Positions 26,610 to 35,565 of a stretch of DNA of 64,000 nucleotides are shown one piece after another. The stretch spans positions 2,108,001 to 2,172,000 of the forward strand of contig OZ251530.1 in assembly GCA_965243095.1 (NCBI GenBank), written 5' to 3'. Source of the stretch: VXYL01 sp965243095 (GTDB taxonomy: Bacteria; Pseudomonadota; Gammaproteobacteria; Pseudomonadales; Azotimanducaceae). Numbering within the stretch: the first letter of the stretch is position 1; each line of letters opens with the position of its first letter. Position numbers and translations under genes: made by a program. The notes below the pieces were generated by a model, which searched no databases, had not been told where the DNA came from, and saw only the letters and a list, made by a program, of their open reading frames with translations.

Positions 26610-29600
26610 TAGAACTTCGCCCGGATGCCCACGAACACGCGCGGGCCGTAACTGTTCAACTCGTACTGGCTGTCCGGCGTGGGGATGAAGCCCCGGCGCG
26701 GCTCGTCGAACAGGTTCAGCGCCTCCACGCGCAGCGTCACGTTGTCCATGATCTTGTAGGTGGCGCGCGCTTCCACCACGCCGATGTCGCCGATGTAGCG
26801 GATGATGCCCGGCGAGCTGATGAACTGCTGGAAGTACTTGCTGCGGTACTTGTAGATGAGTTGCAGGTCCAGATCGCCAATGTCGTAGTACATCTGCGCG
26901 GAAAGCACTTGCTCGGAGAAACCGAACAAACCGGCGGCGGGAATGATGCCCACGCGCTCGGACACCACGTTGCCGGATTCGTCCACCACGCGGGAGGCGC
27001 CGAAGGTCTGATCCTCGAACTCGAAATCCGCGTCGGCCCAGTTGTAGGAGAGCTTGCCGCCGAGGCCGCTCAGGTAGCCGGGCAGATAGTCGAAGGCGTG
27101 CGTCAGCGTCATCTCGAAGCCCACCAGCGTACTGGTGTCCTCGATGGTTCGCGACGTGGTCACATCGGCGTTGATCGGTTGATCATCGACGAGGAACTGC
27201 TCCACCCGCTGGGTGTTTTCGAAGCCGCCGAGGAAGCTCTTGTAGTAGCCGCCCACCGCCAACATGGTGTCGTCGTTCGGATACCACTCCACGGCCAGAT
27301 CGAAGTTCCACGACGTGAGCGGTTTCAAGTCGGGATTGCCGTTGGCGCTGGCGGTGCCGATCAGCTCGCTGATGGAAGTGGCGTCGTCGTCGTCCACGTT
27401 CAAGGCGCGGCCGAAGCCCATGTCGGCCGGGTCCGGCCGCGACAGGCCGCGGAACACGCCAAGCCGCAGCAGCACGTCGTCCCGCATGTCCACCACGGCG
27501 TTGAAGCTCGGCAACACCTCCACATAGCTGTCGCCGCCGACCACGGAGTAGAACGCGCCGCTGTCCTCGTTGACGCTCAGGTTGCCTTCCGAGTCGCGTT
27601 CGCTGGTGAACGTCGTGCGCAGCCCGGTGGAATCGACGTCCGTCCGCACCACGCGAACGCCGAAGTTGCCGCGCACCGGCTTGCCGCCCATCTCGGTGCG
27701 ATAGTTGGCCTGCAAATAGCCGGCCAGGGTGTTCTCTTCCACGTCCACGTTGCTCACCGTTGGCCCGGGCGCCGGAATGGCCGGAATCTCGCCGCCGAAA
27801 AGTTCGCGCGCCAGGCAGAGCGGATCGAACGTGGCGAAGGTGTTGCCTTCCCAGATGACGTTGCCGTCCCCGTCCACGTTGCGCACCAGCGGGCGGCCGT
27901 TCGCGGGTTCGGAGAGGAAATCGTCCTCCGGGAACGTCTCGTTGCGGCACGCCATGCTGGCGCCCGGGATGGCGCTGTCGCTGTGGGTTCGTTGCAGGCG
28001 CACGCGCGGCCAGCTTTGGAAACCGAGCCGGGAGACGCGCACGCCGCCTTCCAAGCTGTACACCAGCCCCATGTTGTCGGTTTCCAAGTGGAAGTCCCCG
28101 CGCAAGGCGGTGATGTCGTTCTCCCGCGCTTGGTTCAAGTCCACCCGTGTGCGGGCGTTGTCCGCGAACAGATCGTGATTGTTCACGTCGAAATTGGTCA
28201 GCGTCACCTCGTGAACATCGGATGCGCCGCTGATCACATAGCTCGCGTTCGGGCGATCCGTGCCGGCCGGCACTCTTTCGCCGTGGATGTCGCGCGGCTC
28301 CGACTGCAGCCGCGTGTGGATGATGTTCTCCCGGCGCGATGTGGACGAACTGGACAGGTCCAGCGAGAGTGCAAGCCGATCGTTCACTTGGTAGCTGATG
28401 GCGAAACCGGCGCCCTCGTACTCCTCCAGCCGTTCCTGCGCGGTGCTCAGGGTTTCGATGCGGCCGTTGTTGTTGAAGCTCTGCACGATGCCGCTGGCGT
28501 TGATCACCAAGCCCTCGGGATTCACGCGGCGCTGCTCGGCGAACACCAGGTCGTTGCGCGTTTCGGTGAAGCCCCGATCCGAGAGCTGGTAGTCGAAGTT
28601 GACGTCCCAGCGATCCGACGGCTGCCACTGCATGGCGAGGAAAACGGATTCGCGGTCGTCTTCGGTGATGTTCTGGCGGAAGGCGCGCTGGCTCGGCACG
28701 AATATCACCGGCGTACCTTCGTCCGGCGCCACGCCGGTGTTCGGATCCACCTCCATGCGCAGGTCGCCGCTGCCGCTGTCGCAGTTGCCGCTGGAATAGA
28801 CGCCGGCGGAGACCGCGGGATCGTTGCGGCAGTCGCGCCACCCGCTGCTGGAGCGGGATTCCTGTTCGGGATTGGTGACGACGTTCTTCTGCACGCCGAG
28901 CGAAATGCCGAAAACGCCGCCACCGCCGGTGTCGAACTGGTCGACGATGCTGCCGGAGGCGCGGTACCCCAGATCGCGTTTGGCGATGTTGATGTTGGCG
29001 TTGTTGGGGTTGTAGTTCATCTTGAAGTCGCCTTGAACGCGGCGCTTGCCGTAGTCGATCGGGCGCACATTGCCAAGCAAAATCTGGCCGGACACGCCGC
29101 CTTCGATGAGGCTGGCCTGCTGCGTCTTGTACACCTGAATCTTGTTGAACAACTCGGACGGGAACATGCTGAAGTTCACCGACCGGTCGCCGCTGCCGTT
29201 GGTGGCGTCGCGCCCGTTGAACGTGGTGGAGCCGAGAAACGGCCCCATGCCGCGAATCGACACCTCGGTGGCGGTGCCTTGATCGCGGTGCGACGCCGCG
29301 CTGGTGAGCGTCTCCAGCGCCTCGCCGATGGAGAGCGCGGGCAGGTCGCCGATGTCCTCGGCGGACAGCGCTTCGACAATGGTGTCCGACGCCCGCTTGA
29401 CCTCGATGGAGGATTGAATCGTGGCGCGGGTGCCCGTGACCACCACTTCCTCGACGATCTCGGCCTCGTCGGCCTCCTCCGCCGCGGCGAACGGCGCACC
29501 GAAGCCGGCGAACATCAGCGCCGCCGCCCAAATGACGCCGCGCCGCACGCGACCCTTCGGCTCGCGGCGGCTCGCGCCGGCTTTCCCTTCGCTGCACTCG

Positions 29601-29629
29601 CAGCACCCAAAGCATTGCATGGCCCGCAT
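26609..29629 (-). CDS. TonB-dependent outer-membrane receptor, probable alginate oligosaccharide importer
   Basis: 1006-aa TonB-dependent receptor. After a signal peptide (core WAAALMFAGFGAPFAAA) comes a TonB-box-like EIVEEVVVTGTR, then a plug with GEALETLTS, VSIRGMGPF and FNKIQVYKTQQASLIEGGVS. A large barrel follows, ending in the typical terminal Phe (VGIRAKF). The set fits the TBDT family that takes up oligosaccharides in gammaproteobacterial polysaccharide loci. The start at 29629 is chosen because AGGGGAGG (29635-29642) lies five bases upstream. The N-region is unusually long and has a Cys cluster (CFGCCEC) before the hydrophobic core, so a later GTG start is possible. It is the leading gene of the alginate locus, 128 bases before the gntR start. 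Confidence 0.92.
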   Translation of the reverse strand: MRAMQCFGCCECSEGKAGASRREPKGRVRRGVIWAAALMFAGFGAPFAAAEEADEAEIVEEVVVTGTRATIQSSIEVKRASDTIVEALSAEDIGDLPALSIGEALETLTSAASHRDQGTATEVSIRGMGPFLGSTTFNGRDATNGSGDRSVNFSMFPSELFNKIQVYKTQQASLIEGGVSGQILLGNVRPIDYGKRRVQGDFKMNYNPNNANINIAKRDLGYRASGSIVDQFDTGGGGVFGISLGVQKNVVTNPEQESRSSSGWRDCRNDPAVSAGVYSSGNCDSGSGDLRMEVDPNTGVAPDEGTPVIFVPSQRAFRQNITEDDRESVFLAMQWQPSDRWDVNFDYQLSDRGFTETRNDLVFAEQRRVNPEGLVINASGIVQSFNNNGRIETLSTAQERLEEYEGAGFAISYQVNDRLALSLDLSSSSTSRRENIIHTRLQSEPRDIHGERVPAGTDRPNASYVISGASDVHEVTLTNFDVNNHDLFADNARTRVDLNQARENDITALRGDFHLETDNMGLVYSLEGGVRVSRLGFQSWPRVRLQRTHSDSAIPGASMACRNETFPEDDFLSEPANGRPLVRNVDGDGNVIWEGNTFATFDPLCLARELFGGEIPAIPAPGPTVSNVDVEENTLAGYLQANYRTEMGGKPVRGNFGVRVVRTDVDSTGLRTTFTSERDSEGNLSVNEDSGAFYSVVGGDSYVEVLPSFNAVVDMRDDVLLRLGVFRGLSRPDPADMGFGRALNVDDDDATSISELIGTASANGNPDLKPLTSWNFDLAVEWYPNDDTMLAVGGYYKSFLGGFENTQRVEQFLVDDQPINADVTTSRTIEDTSTLVGFEMTLTHAFDYLPGYLSGLGGKLSYNWADADFEFEDQTFGASRVVDESGNVVSERVGIIPAAGLFGFSEQVLSAQMYYDIGDLDLQLIYKYRSKYFQQFISSPGIIRYIGDIGVVEARATYKIMDNVTLRVEALNLFDEPRRGFIPTPDSQYELNSYGPRVFVGIRAKF

Positions 29630-29710
29630 GGCGGCCTCCCCTCTAGGCAATTTGGCTATGCCATAAGGTAAGGCCAAGCGTCATGGAATTGCAATAGACG
29701 ATTTGCACTA

Positions 29711-29727
29711 AATTGGTCTTACCAATT
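29711..29727. promoter_or_regulatory. Candidate GntR/FCD operator upstream of the TonB receptor gene
   Basis: AATTGGT-CTT-ACCAATT is a perfect 7-base inverted repeat with a 3-base spacer, containing the TGGTnnnACCA core typical of FadR/FCD-type GntR operators. It lies 82 bases upstream of the receptor start in an AT-rich gap. A weaker related palindrome, TGGC-TAT-GCCA, lies nearer the gene (about 29653-29663). The neighbouring FCD-type GntR is the obvious candidate to bind. Confidence 0.6.
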
Positions 29728-29779
29728 CGCCGCATTCAAGGCGTACTTCGACCGCGACTAGCGCGGCCGGCCTTTGCGC

Positions 29780-30418
29780 CTACGGCGCCTCGTCGCTGGT
29801 TGCCGCGGCAGGTTCGCCGGTTTCGACAAAGCGGCGCAACCGCTGTAGCTGTTCGCCCATCACCCGATCCACCGGCTCGGCCCAGTCGCGCAGTTGCGGG
29901 CCGTTGACAACGTAGCGATACGCGAGTCGCGTGTGCCTGTTGCCGTTCTCCGCCGCCGCGGACGCGGCATCCACCACTGCCAAGTCGAAAGTCATGCTGC
30001 CAACCACGGCGAGGGGTTGCAGCGGCCCCAACCCGCCGCGCAAGCGCAGCGTCTTCGGGGGACGCACCATGTCGATGTCCATGTGGCGCACAGCGCCGCG
30101 AATTGCGCCCAACGCCTTGGAACCGGAGCCATCGTCAAGATCCTCCCAGAGGCCGCCAAGCGGGCCAAGCGCACCGAATTCCATGTTGTTCGCGTCGCCG
30201 CTGTAGGTGTGCGCCGGGTCCCACCACTCATCTACTTCCTCCACCAACGCCTCCCAAACCCGCTCCGGCGGCGCTGCGATTTCCACTTCATGGACGGAAA
30301 CGAAACCATGCGCCTCGTTCTTGGCGACCTCGGCGAAGGTTCCGGCGGCGAACAACGCTGACAGGAACAATGCGATGCGCCCGATGGAGAGAACGCGGGA
30401 ATGTGCGTGGCGAGTCAT
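29780..30418 (-). CDS. Exported SRPBCC-family protein
   Basis: 212-aa protein with a signal peptide (IGRIALFLSALFAAGTFAEVA) and a Bet v1/START-like SRPBCC domain: VSVHEVEIAAPPERVWEALVEEVDEWW is cut here to the core IAAPPERVWEALV, then the strand LRLRGGLGPLQPLAV. The fold binds hydrophobic ligands in a deep cavity. Ligand and role unknown. It lies between the TonB receptor promoter and the SpoIIM-like operon, with 98 bases to the latter. Confidence 0.7.
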   Translation of the reverse strand: MTRHAHSRVLSIGRIALFLSALFAAGTFAEVAKNEAHGFVSVHEVEIAAPPERVWEALVEEVDEWWDPAHTYSGDANNMEFGALGPLGGLWEDLDDGSGSKALGAIRGAVRHMDIDMVRPPKTLRLRGGLGPLQPLAVVGSMTFDLAVVDAASAAAENGNRHTRLAYRYVVNGPQLRDWAEPVDRVMGEQLQRLRRFVETGEPAAATSDEAP

Positions 30419-30516
30419 CGAGAGTCATCCTAGATCGGCAACGCGGGCGCAGATCATACGCCCTCCGATGGGCCGCATCCCGGATGGTGGCGGCGACCTG
30501 CGCGACGGCCAAGAGG

Positions 30517-31167
30517 TCACTCCATCGTCACCGCATGGAATTGCGCCAACTGGGGCGTCATCAACGTCTCTATCGCCGCGGCGACGGTCAGCGTACACAG
30601 TCCGAACAGCAAGACCCACGCCAAGCGCAGCGTTTTGAGGGACTCGGGGCGCGAGCGCGCCCAGCCGAGCGCCAGCCGAAAACCTTGGAAACCCACGGCG
30701 GCGGCGACGAAGAACGCGCCGACTTCCAAAACGCCGTGGGTCAACAGCAGGTCCGTCACCGCACCCGTCGACACGCCCGCCTGTTGGGCGAGCGCGATGG
30801 TCAAGCCCAGTTGCAAGCCGTTGTAGAACAGCACCACGAACGTCACGGCGCCGGCCGAAAGCAGGCCGGCCAACAGCCAGATGTACACCGCCGTGTTGCG
30901 GCCGAGGATGAACAGGAAAACCTGACCCTTGGAAGGCTGCGTCTGTTCTCCGATTTGGGCGGGTTCGGTTTGCTCCATTGCCGCTTGGGCGAGCGCGGGA
31001 TCCGCGTTTTCGACCGTCCAATCCGCGGCCCGCTCCGCGACCGCAGCGCCGGCGACCATGCCGGCCGCCCAAGTCGCGGCAGCGAGTCCGAAGGCAAGCG
31101 CCCAGCGAAAGCGCGGCATGGCTTCGCGCCTCGGTTCGCCTTCGCCGCGCTTGCGTACGCTGGTCAT
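30517..31167 (-). CDS. SpoIIM-like (DUF95) membrane protein
   Basis: 216-aa protein with about five membrane helices and the family hallmarks: GRNTAVYIWLLAGLLSAG, FYNGLQLGLTIALAQQAG and LLTHGVLEVGAFFVAAAVG (the conserved His-Gly...Glu). SpoIIM-family members occur far beyond sporulating bacteria, where their function is not settled. The ATG overlaps the stop of the upstream membrane-protein gene (ATGA), so the two are translationally coupled and may form a complex. Confidence 0.72.
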   Translation of the reverse strand: MTSVRKRGEGEPRREAMPRFRWALAFGLAAATWAAGMVAGAAVAERAADWTVENADPALAQAAMEQTEPAQIGEQTQPSKGQVFLFILGRNTAVYIWLLAGLLSAGAVTFVVLFYNGLQLGLTIALAQQAGVSTGAVTDLLLTHGVLEVGAFFVAAAVGFQGFRLALGWARSRPESLKTLRLAWVLLFGLCTLTVAAAIETLMTPQLAQFHAVTME

Positions 31168-31811
31168 GACATCCCCGGCAACGCCCCGGCCAGCGCGCCC
31201 AGCGCGGCAACCACCGCCGAGACCAGCGCGGCGCCGAAACCCACGGCCAGCACCGCGTTCGGCCATCGCACATGGCGCGAGAGGCGCCAGACGCAAAACA
31301 CCAGAAAACCTCCCAAGGCCACATAACGCAGCTGCGTGATCCAAGCGAACGCCACCTCGCGTTGGAATGTCGTGTGCAGCAGCGCGTCGCCGGCGACCTG
31401 GCCCACGGTGAGCGGGGCGGGCGGCCACGCCATCAGGAGCAGGACGCCCACCCACATGTACGCGGTCACGACCCACACCGAGTGGGCGACGGAACGCGCC
31501 ACCAGGCGGCCGTTGGCGGCGGCGTCGAGCCAACGCAACATTGCGCCGCAACCTAGGCCGAACAACACCACCAACGCCAGCATCAGGGCACCGACCAGCG
31601 CCGCGGTGACGTAGGCGGTGACCCGGGCGACCAGAAAGACGAAGTCGTCCGCCACGAAAAGCGTCTCCACGGCGAGCACCGTGAACGCCGCAAGACCGGC
31701 GAGCCAAGCGCCGAAAGCGGGAATCAGCCCCAGCTTCGGCGGTTTCGCCGCGTTTGGATTGACCGGCCGCGTCGGCGCGGCGAACTCGGGATGTGAGCGG
31801 AGGGTTTGCAT
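31164..31811 (-). CDS. Multi-pass membrane protein, unrecognised
   Basis: 215-aa protein: a soluble, Pro-rich N-terminus (about 30 residues) and five strongly hydrophobic helices (for example GLAAFTVLAVETLFVADD, TAALVGALMLALVVLFGLG). The shape is reminiscent of Yip1-type proteins but I cannot assign a family. It overlaps the SpoIIM-like gene by four bases. AAAGAAG precedes the ATG at 31811. Confidence 0.6.
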   Translation of the reverse strand: MQTLRSHPEFAAPTRPVNPNAAKPPKLGLIPAFGAWLAGLAAFTVLAVETLFVADDFVFLVARVTAYVTAALVGALMLALVVLFGLGCGAMLRWLDAAANGRLVARSVAHSVWVVTAYMWVGVLLLMAWPPAPLTVGQVAGDALLHTTFQREVAFAWITQLRYVALGGFLVFCVWRLSRHVRWPNAVLAVGFGAALVSAVVAALGALAGALPGMS

Positions 31812-31969
31812 TTCTTCTTTCCAAGCAGTTTGGGCAGCGCTCCGGCGTTGCAACGCAAGGAGCGTCGAATCGCGATTTGGCAGCGTTGCGCGTGGCCTTG
31901 ACGAGAAGCCTTGGTCGGTGCCGCCGGTTGGCGACACCGTCCAAAGCTCGCCGGCGAGCCCGCGCGGGT

Positions 31970-32308
31970 CTACACGATCCGGACGAGCGTGTAGATCCAG
32001 CCCGGCAGAGGCACCGGCGTCGGCAGCACCGGCGTGGGCGGCAGGCAGCGAATCGTCCGGTCGTCGGGCGGCAGGGGCATCCCGCGTTGCCAGCCACGCG
32101 GCGTCCGCACGCTCCTCGCCCAGAGGAACACTTCGCACTCGGGCGGCACGGCCACCGGTCGCGTCTGCGCCGAGTTGAGCGGCCCGAGGCAGCGCAACAC
32201 CAAGTCCACCTGAGCGTGACCGGCCGCTTTCGCCGGCTCGATGGGCACGGCCCAAGCACCGCCGAACACGGCGAACACCAAGGCGACGGCAAGTAGTCTT
32301 TTCTTCAT
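31970..32308 (-). CDS. Small exported protein, unrecognised
   Basis: 112-aa protein with a clear signal peptide (MKKRLLAVALVFAVFGGAWA), two mature Cys residues that could pair (LVLRCLG and TIRCLPP, plus Cys in PPECEV) and a Pro-rich C-terminus (PPTPVLPTPVPLPGW). GGAGG lies seven bases upstream of ATG 32308, which supports the start. No family recognised. The 178-base gap upstream to kdsD is AT-rich for this genome and probably carries its promoter. The 158 bases downstream, before the membrane-protein pair, hold nothing I recognise. Confidence 0.6.
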   Translation of the reverse strand: MKKRLLAVALVFAVFGGAWAVPIEPAKAAGHAQVDLVLRCLGPLNSAQTRPVAVPPECEVFLWARSVRTPRGWQRGMPLPPDDRTIRCLPPTPVLPTPVPLPGWIYTLVRIV

Positions 32309-32486
32309 TTCAAGTCCTCCAAATTGTTCCGCCGCGCCTTCCCAATGAAGGGGCTAACGGAACGGAAGGAGAACGATACGCGGTTCCTTCGCAAACAAAA
32401 GCGAGATGGCGAATTTCCTACATAAAATCGAGAGAAATACCATTTTCGGCCATGTCCGGGCCAAAGCGCCCAGAACCCGAAACAGG

Positions 32487-33497
32487 TCACTCGATGCCGG
32501 CATCCACCAAGTCCTGAAGGCGCACGACGCCCACCGGCCGCTCGCCGTCCAAGATGACCAGTTCGGTGATTTGGCTCGCTTGCATCTGCCGCAGACAGTC
32601 GATGGCCATCGCTTGCGGCGAAGCCGCGCCGCGCACGTTGGCCGGCGCCGCGCTTTCCGTGCCGCGGCGGCTGCGGGCGTAACATTCGCGCACCGTTAAC
32701 TGCCCCACCGGCTCGCCGCGCAAGAGCAGGCGGCGGATGTCCGCATCGGTGATCACGCCGATGTGGCCGCCATCTTCGCCGACGACCACGGCCATGCCGA
32801 TGCCCTTGGACGAAATCTCGTACACCAAGTCCGCGAACGGCGCCTCCGTGCCGACGAGCGGCAGGGCGTCGCCTTGGATCATCAAGTCGCTCACCGAAAG
32901 CAGCAGGCGGCGGCCGAGGGTGCCGCTGGGATGGAACTTGGCGAAGTCGCGTTCGGTGAGGCCCTTCTCTTGCTGCACCAGAATGGCGAGCACGTCGCAA
33001 AGCGCCATGGTGGTTGCGGCGCTGGTGGTGGGCGCGAGATCGAAGGCGTCGATTTCCGGCAACGCCGGGATCTCCAAGGCGATGTCGGCGATGGTGGCGA
33101 GGCGCGAGCCCGGTTCGCTCACGCAGATCACCTTGCCCGCCGACAACGCTTGGAATTGGCGGGCGAACGCAATCGTCTCCTCGTTGCCGCCGCTCTTGGA
33201 CAGCGCCAGCAGCGCCGACCCTCCGCGCACCACGCCGAGATCGCCGTGCAGCGCTTCCACCGGATGTACGAACACCGCCTGCGTGCCGGTGCTGGAAAGC
33301 GTGGCCGCCGCCTTGCGCGCCACCAAGCCGCTCTTGCCGAGGCCGGTGACGATGAGGATCGACTCCAGCCCGGCCAACACGCGCACCGCCTCGGCGAACG
33401 GAGGGCGCAAGAGATCTTGCGTGGCGGCCATGGCCGCGGCGTACTGCGCCAGTTTCTCCCCGGCGCGCGCCAGCAGGGCGTCCACGGGACTGCTCAT
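32487..33497 (-). CDS. kdsD: Arabinose-5-phosphate isomerase (KdsD/KpsF/GutQ family)
   Basis: Converts ribulose 5-phosphate to arabinose 5-phosphate, the first step of Kdo synthesis for LPS. 336 aa: an N-terminal SIS domain (about 35-165) with TGLGKSGLVARKAAATLSST, HGDLGVV and SKSGGNEET, then LGRRLLLSVSDLM and two CBS domains (about 205-260 and 275-336). Length and order match E. coli KdsD. Its ATG overlaps the stop of the upstream P-loop ATPase gene (ATGA), an odd pairing for a housekeeping enzyme. Confidence 0.92.
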   Translation of the reverse strand: MSSPVDALLARAGEKLAQYAAAMAATQDLLRPPFAEAVRVLAGLESILIVTGLGKSGLVARKAAATLSSTGTQAVFVHPVEALHGDLGVVRGGSALLALSKSGGNEETIAFARQFQALSAGKVICVSEPGSRLATIADIALEIPALPEIDAFDLAPTTSAATTMALCDVLAILVQQEKGLTERDFAKFHPSGTLGRRLLLSVSDLMIQGDALPLVGTEAPFADLVYEISSKGIGMAVVVGEDGGHIGVITDADIRRLLLRGEPVGQLTVRECYARSRRGTESAAPANVRGAASPQAMAIDCLRQMQASQITELVILDGERPVGVVRLQDLVDAGIE

Positions 33498-34708
33498 CGC
33501 CCCAAACCGGGGCCTTCGTTCGCCCTCTGTTGCTCCCGGGCGCGCTCGTTCGCCAACAGGAGGGTCATGTAGGAGTGGAACGACGGGATGCCGAAGGACA
33601 AGCGGTTGTCGGCGTCCAACGTGAGCGAGCCGTGTTGCACCGCGGCCTCAAGTTCGGACTCTCCGTACCCCGAATGCTCCAAGGCGTCTCTGGCTTCTTC
33701 GTATTTGATGGCCTTGTCGCCGGTGCGTTCCATCTCCACGACAATGGCCATCATCGGCATATGGCTTCGGGCGTTGCTCAAACACGCCTTGTAGTAGTCG
33801 ATTCTCCGTTTGTCGCCGTGGAGCAAGGCATCGTCCAAGGCCGGGCCGTTCAGCCGCCCGTGCTTGCTGATCGCCAAGGCCGCGCCTTCGAGATAGCCGT
33901 TGATGTGTTGCGGAAATCCGTAGCTCGCATCCGCCAGCGCCTTCGCGGCCTTGGGCGGGACGACGGCGGCGACGCCAAGCGCCTCGAAACTCCCGCGGAA
34001 CGCATCGGCGGCATCGTCTTCGCTCAAAGGCCGCAAGGACATGGTCTCGGCAATGCGGGAGATGCAGTCGCCGGTTGCCGGCCTGGCAAGCCTGGCGCGC
34101 GTAAGCTGAAGGCCGAAGCCCGCCAGATGGATCGGGCACTGGCTCAATCCCGTGTGCAGCGTTTTCAGCGCGTTCATGCCCGACGGCTTGACGCCTTGCA
34201 GTTCGTCCACCATGAGCACCAGGGCTTTGCTCCGCCACATTCCCGCCGCGTAGGACTTGCGCAGCAGGCCGCCGAATCCGGCTGTGTGCCGGCCCACGTC
34301 GCGCCCCACGCCGCCACCGACTCCCCCCATCCGCACTGAGACGTTGGACAGTTTGTCGTCATGCCCCGCGACCTCCGCGGCCAACTCGCTTGCGCCCAGC
34401 ACGCGGCTTATGGCCAGGAACAAGCCCACAGGATGATCCAAATCCTCCGCAGCGATTATCAGCGTGCAGACTTGCCTGCCGTTGATGGTCTCGCCTTCGA
34501 CGCGATTGGCGAATTCGCGGGCCAACTGGCTCTTGCCCGCTCCCGGAACGCCCGTCACCAGTTGCAGGCCGTTCGACGCATCGCCCGTCCGGCAGATCCG
34601 CGCGAGCCGGCGACGCAAAGCCCCTAGCTCGTCGGCTCGGCCCGCGAAGTACAGCGGCGGTTCCCTGGCGCCGGGAACGTCGAATGCCACGTTGTGGAAT
34701 TGCTCCAT
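33494..34708 (-). CDS. P-loop ATPase (AAA/STAND-like), copy 2
   Basis: 404-aa paralogue of the ATPase at 17663-19111. FAGRADELGALRRRL precedes Walker A GVPGAGKS (53-60); Walker B is ALVLMVDELQG with Asp168-Glu169. A Gly-rich stretch (MGGVGGGVGRDVG) lies between them. The C-terminus contains YYKACLSNARSHM and ends SFGIPSFHSYMTLLLANE, matching the first copy in position. The ATG at 34708 is the first plausible start. It overlaps kdsD and is divergent from the peroxiredoxin gene (141 bases). Function unknown; members of such families often act as NTP switches. Confidence 0.72.
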   Translation of the reverse strand: MEQFHNVAFDVPGAREPPLYFAGRADELGALRRRLARICRTGDASNGLQLVTGVPGAGKSQLAREFANRVEGETINGRQVCTLIIAAEDLDHPVGLFLAISRVLGASELAAEVAGHDDKLSNVSVRMGGVGGGVGRDVGRHTAGFGGLLRKSYAAGMWRSKALVLMVDELQGVKPSGMNALKTLHTGLSQCPIHLAGFGLQLTRARLARPATGDCISRIAETMSLRPLSEDDAADAFRGSFEALGVAAVVPPKAAKALADASYGFPQHINGYLEGAALAISKHGRLNGPALDDALLHGDKRRIDYYKACLSNARSHMPMMAIVVEMERTGDKAIKYEEARDALEHSGYGESELEAAVQHGSLTLDADNRLSFGIPSFHSYMTLLLANERAREQQRANEGPGLGR

Positions 34709-34849
34709 GCGGAAATCATACCCTGCCGGCGGACGCCAAGCGCGGCTGCCGTCCGCCCGCGCGCTGGTTTGCGTTGGCCATGCCACGGCGGGTAGCATGG
34801 CGCGCATCCAAGGCAAGGCAAACCTGCAACCCATAGGAGGAAAGACACC

Positions 34850-35509
34850 GTGACCTTGCGCATCAACAGCGAAGTGCCGGACTTCACCGCCGACACCACG
34901 CACGGCGAGATTGCGTTCCACGACTGGATCGGCGACGGCTGGGCTATCTTGTTCTCGCACCCCAAGGACTTCACGCCGGTTTGCACCACCGAGCTCGGCT
35001 ACATGGCCGGCCTCGCGGAGGATTTCGCCGCCCGCGACTGCAAGATCATCGGCTTGTCCGTGGATCCGGTCGGCAACCACCAAGCGTGGCTGAAGGACAT
35101 CGAGGAGACGCAGGGTAACGCCGTCTCCTATCCGCTGATCGGCGACCCGACGCTCGCCGTCGCCAAGCTGTTCGACATGCTGCCGGAAGACGCGGGCGAC
35201 ACCGCCGAAGGACGCACGCCGGTGGACAACGCCACCGTGCGCTCGGTGTTCGTGATCGGCCCGGACAAGCGCGTGAAGGCCATGCTCATCTATCCCATGA
35301 GCACCGGGCGCAACTTCGACGAGGTGCTGCGCCTGCTCGACAGCTGCCAACTCACGGCGCGGCACCAAGTGGCGACGCCGGTGAACTGGAAGCACGGCGA
35401 GGACGTGATCATCGTGCCGGCGGTGTCCGACGAGGAAGCCAAGGCCAAATTTCCGCAAGGCTGGAAAGCACCGAAGCCCTACCTGCGCATCGTGCCGCAG
35501 CCGCAGTAG
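34850..35509 (+). CDS. 1-Cys peroxiredoxin (Prx6 family)
   Basis: Thiol peroxidase that reduces H2O2 and alkyl hydroperoxides. 219 aa, the usual Prx6 length. Peroxidatic Cys45 lies in HPKDFTPVCTTELG; no resolving Cys in the typical 2-Cys position is seen. The C-terminal HQVATPVNWKHGEDVIIVP is typical of Prx6. The GTG start at 34850 is fixed by a strong AGGAGG (34835-34840) nine bases upstream. Probably transcribed alone. Confidence 0.93.
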   Translation: MTLRINSEVPDFTADTTHGEIAFHDWIGDGWAILFSHPKDFTPVCTTELGYMAGLAEDFAARDCKIIGLSVDPVGNHQAWLKDIEETQGNAVSYPLIGDPTLAVAKLFDMLPEDAGDTAEGRTPVDNATVRSVFVIGPDKRVKAMLIYPMSTGRNFDEVLRLLDSCQLTARHQVATPVNWKHGEDVIIVPAVSDEEAKAKFPQGWKAPKPYLRIVPQPQ

Positions 35510-35565
35510 CCCGCCGCCCGCGCACCGAACACCGCGAAGGCGAAAACCAACGTAAGGCGCAAAGC

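Noticed and set aside
26573..29671. 1032-codon open frame on the plus strand
   Set aside because: It is exactly antisense to the TonB receptor gene; composition is His/Arg/Ala-biased and shows no domain. Long antisense frames are common in DNA this GC-rich.
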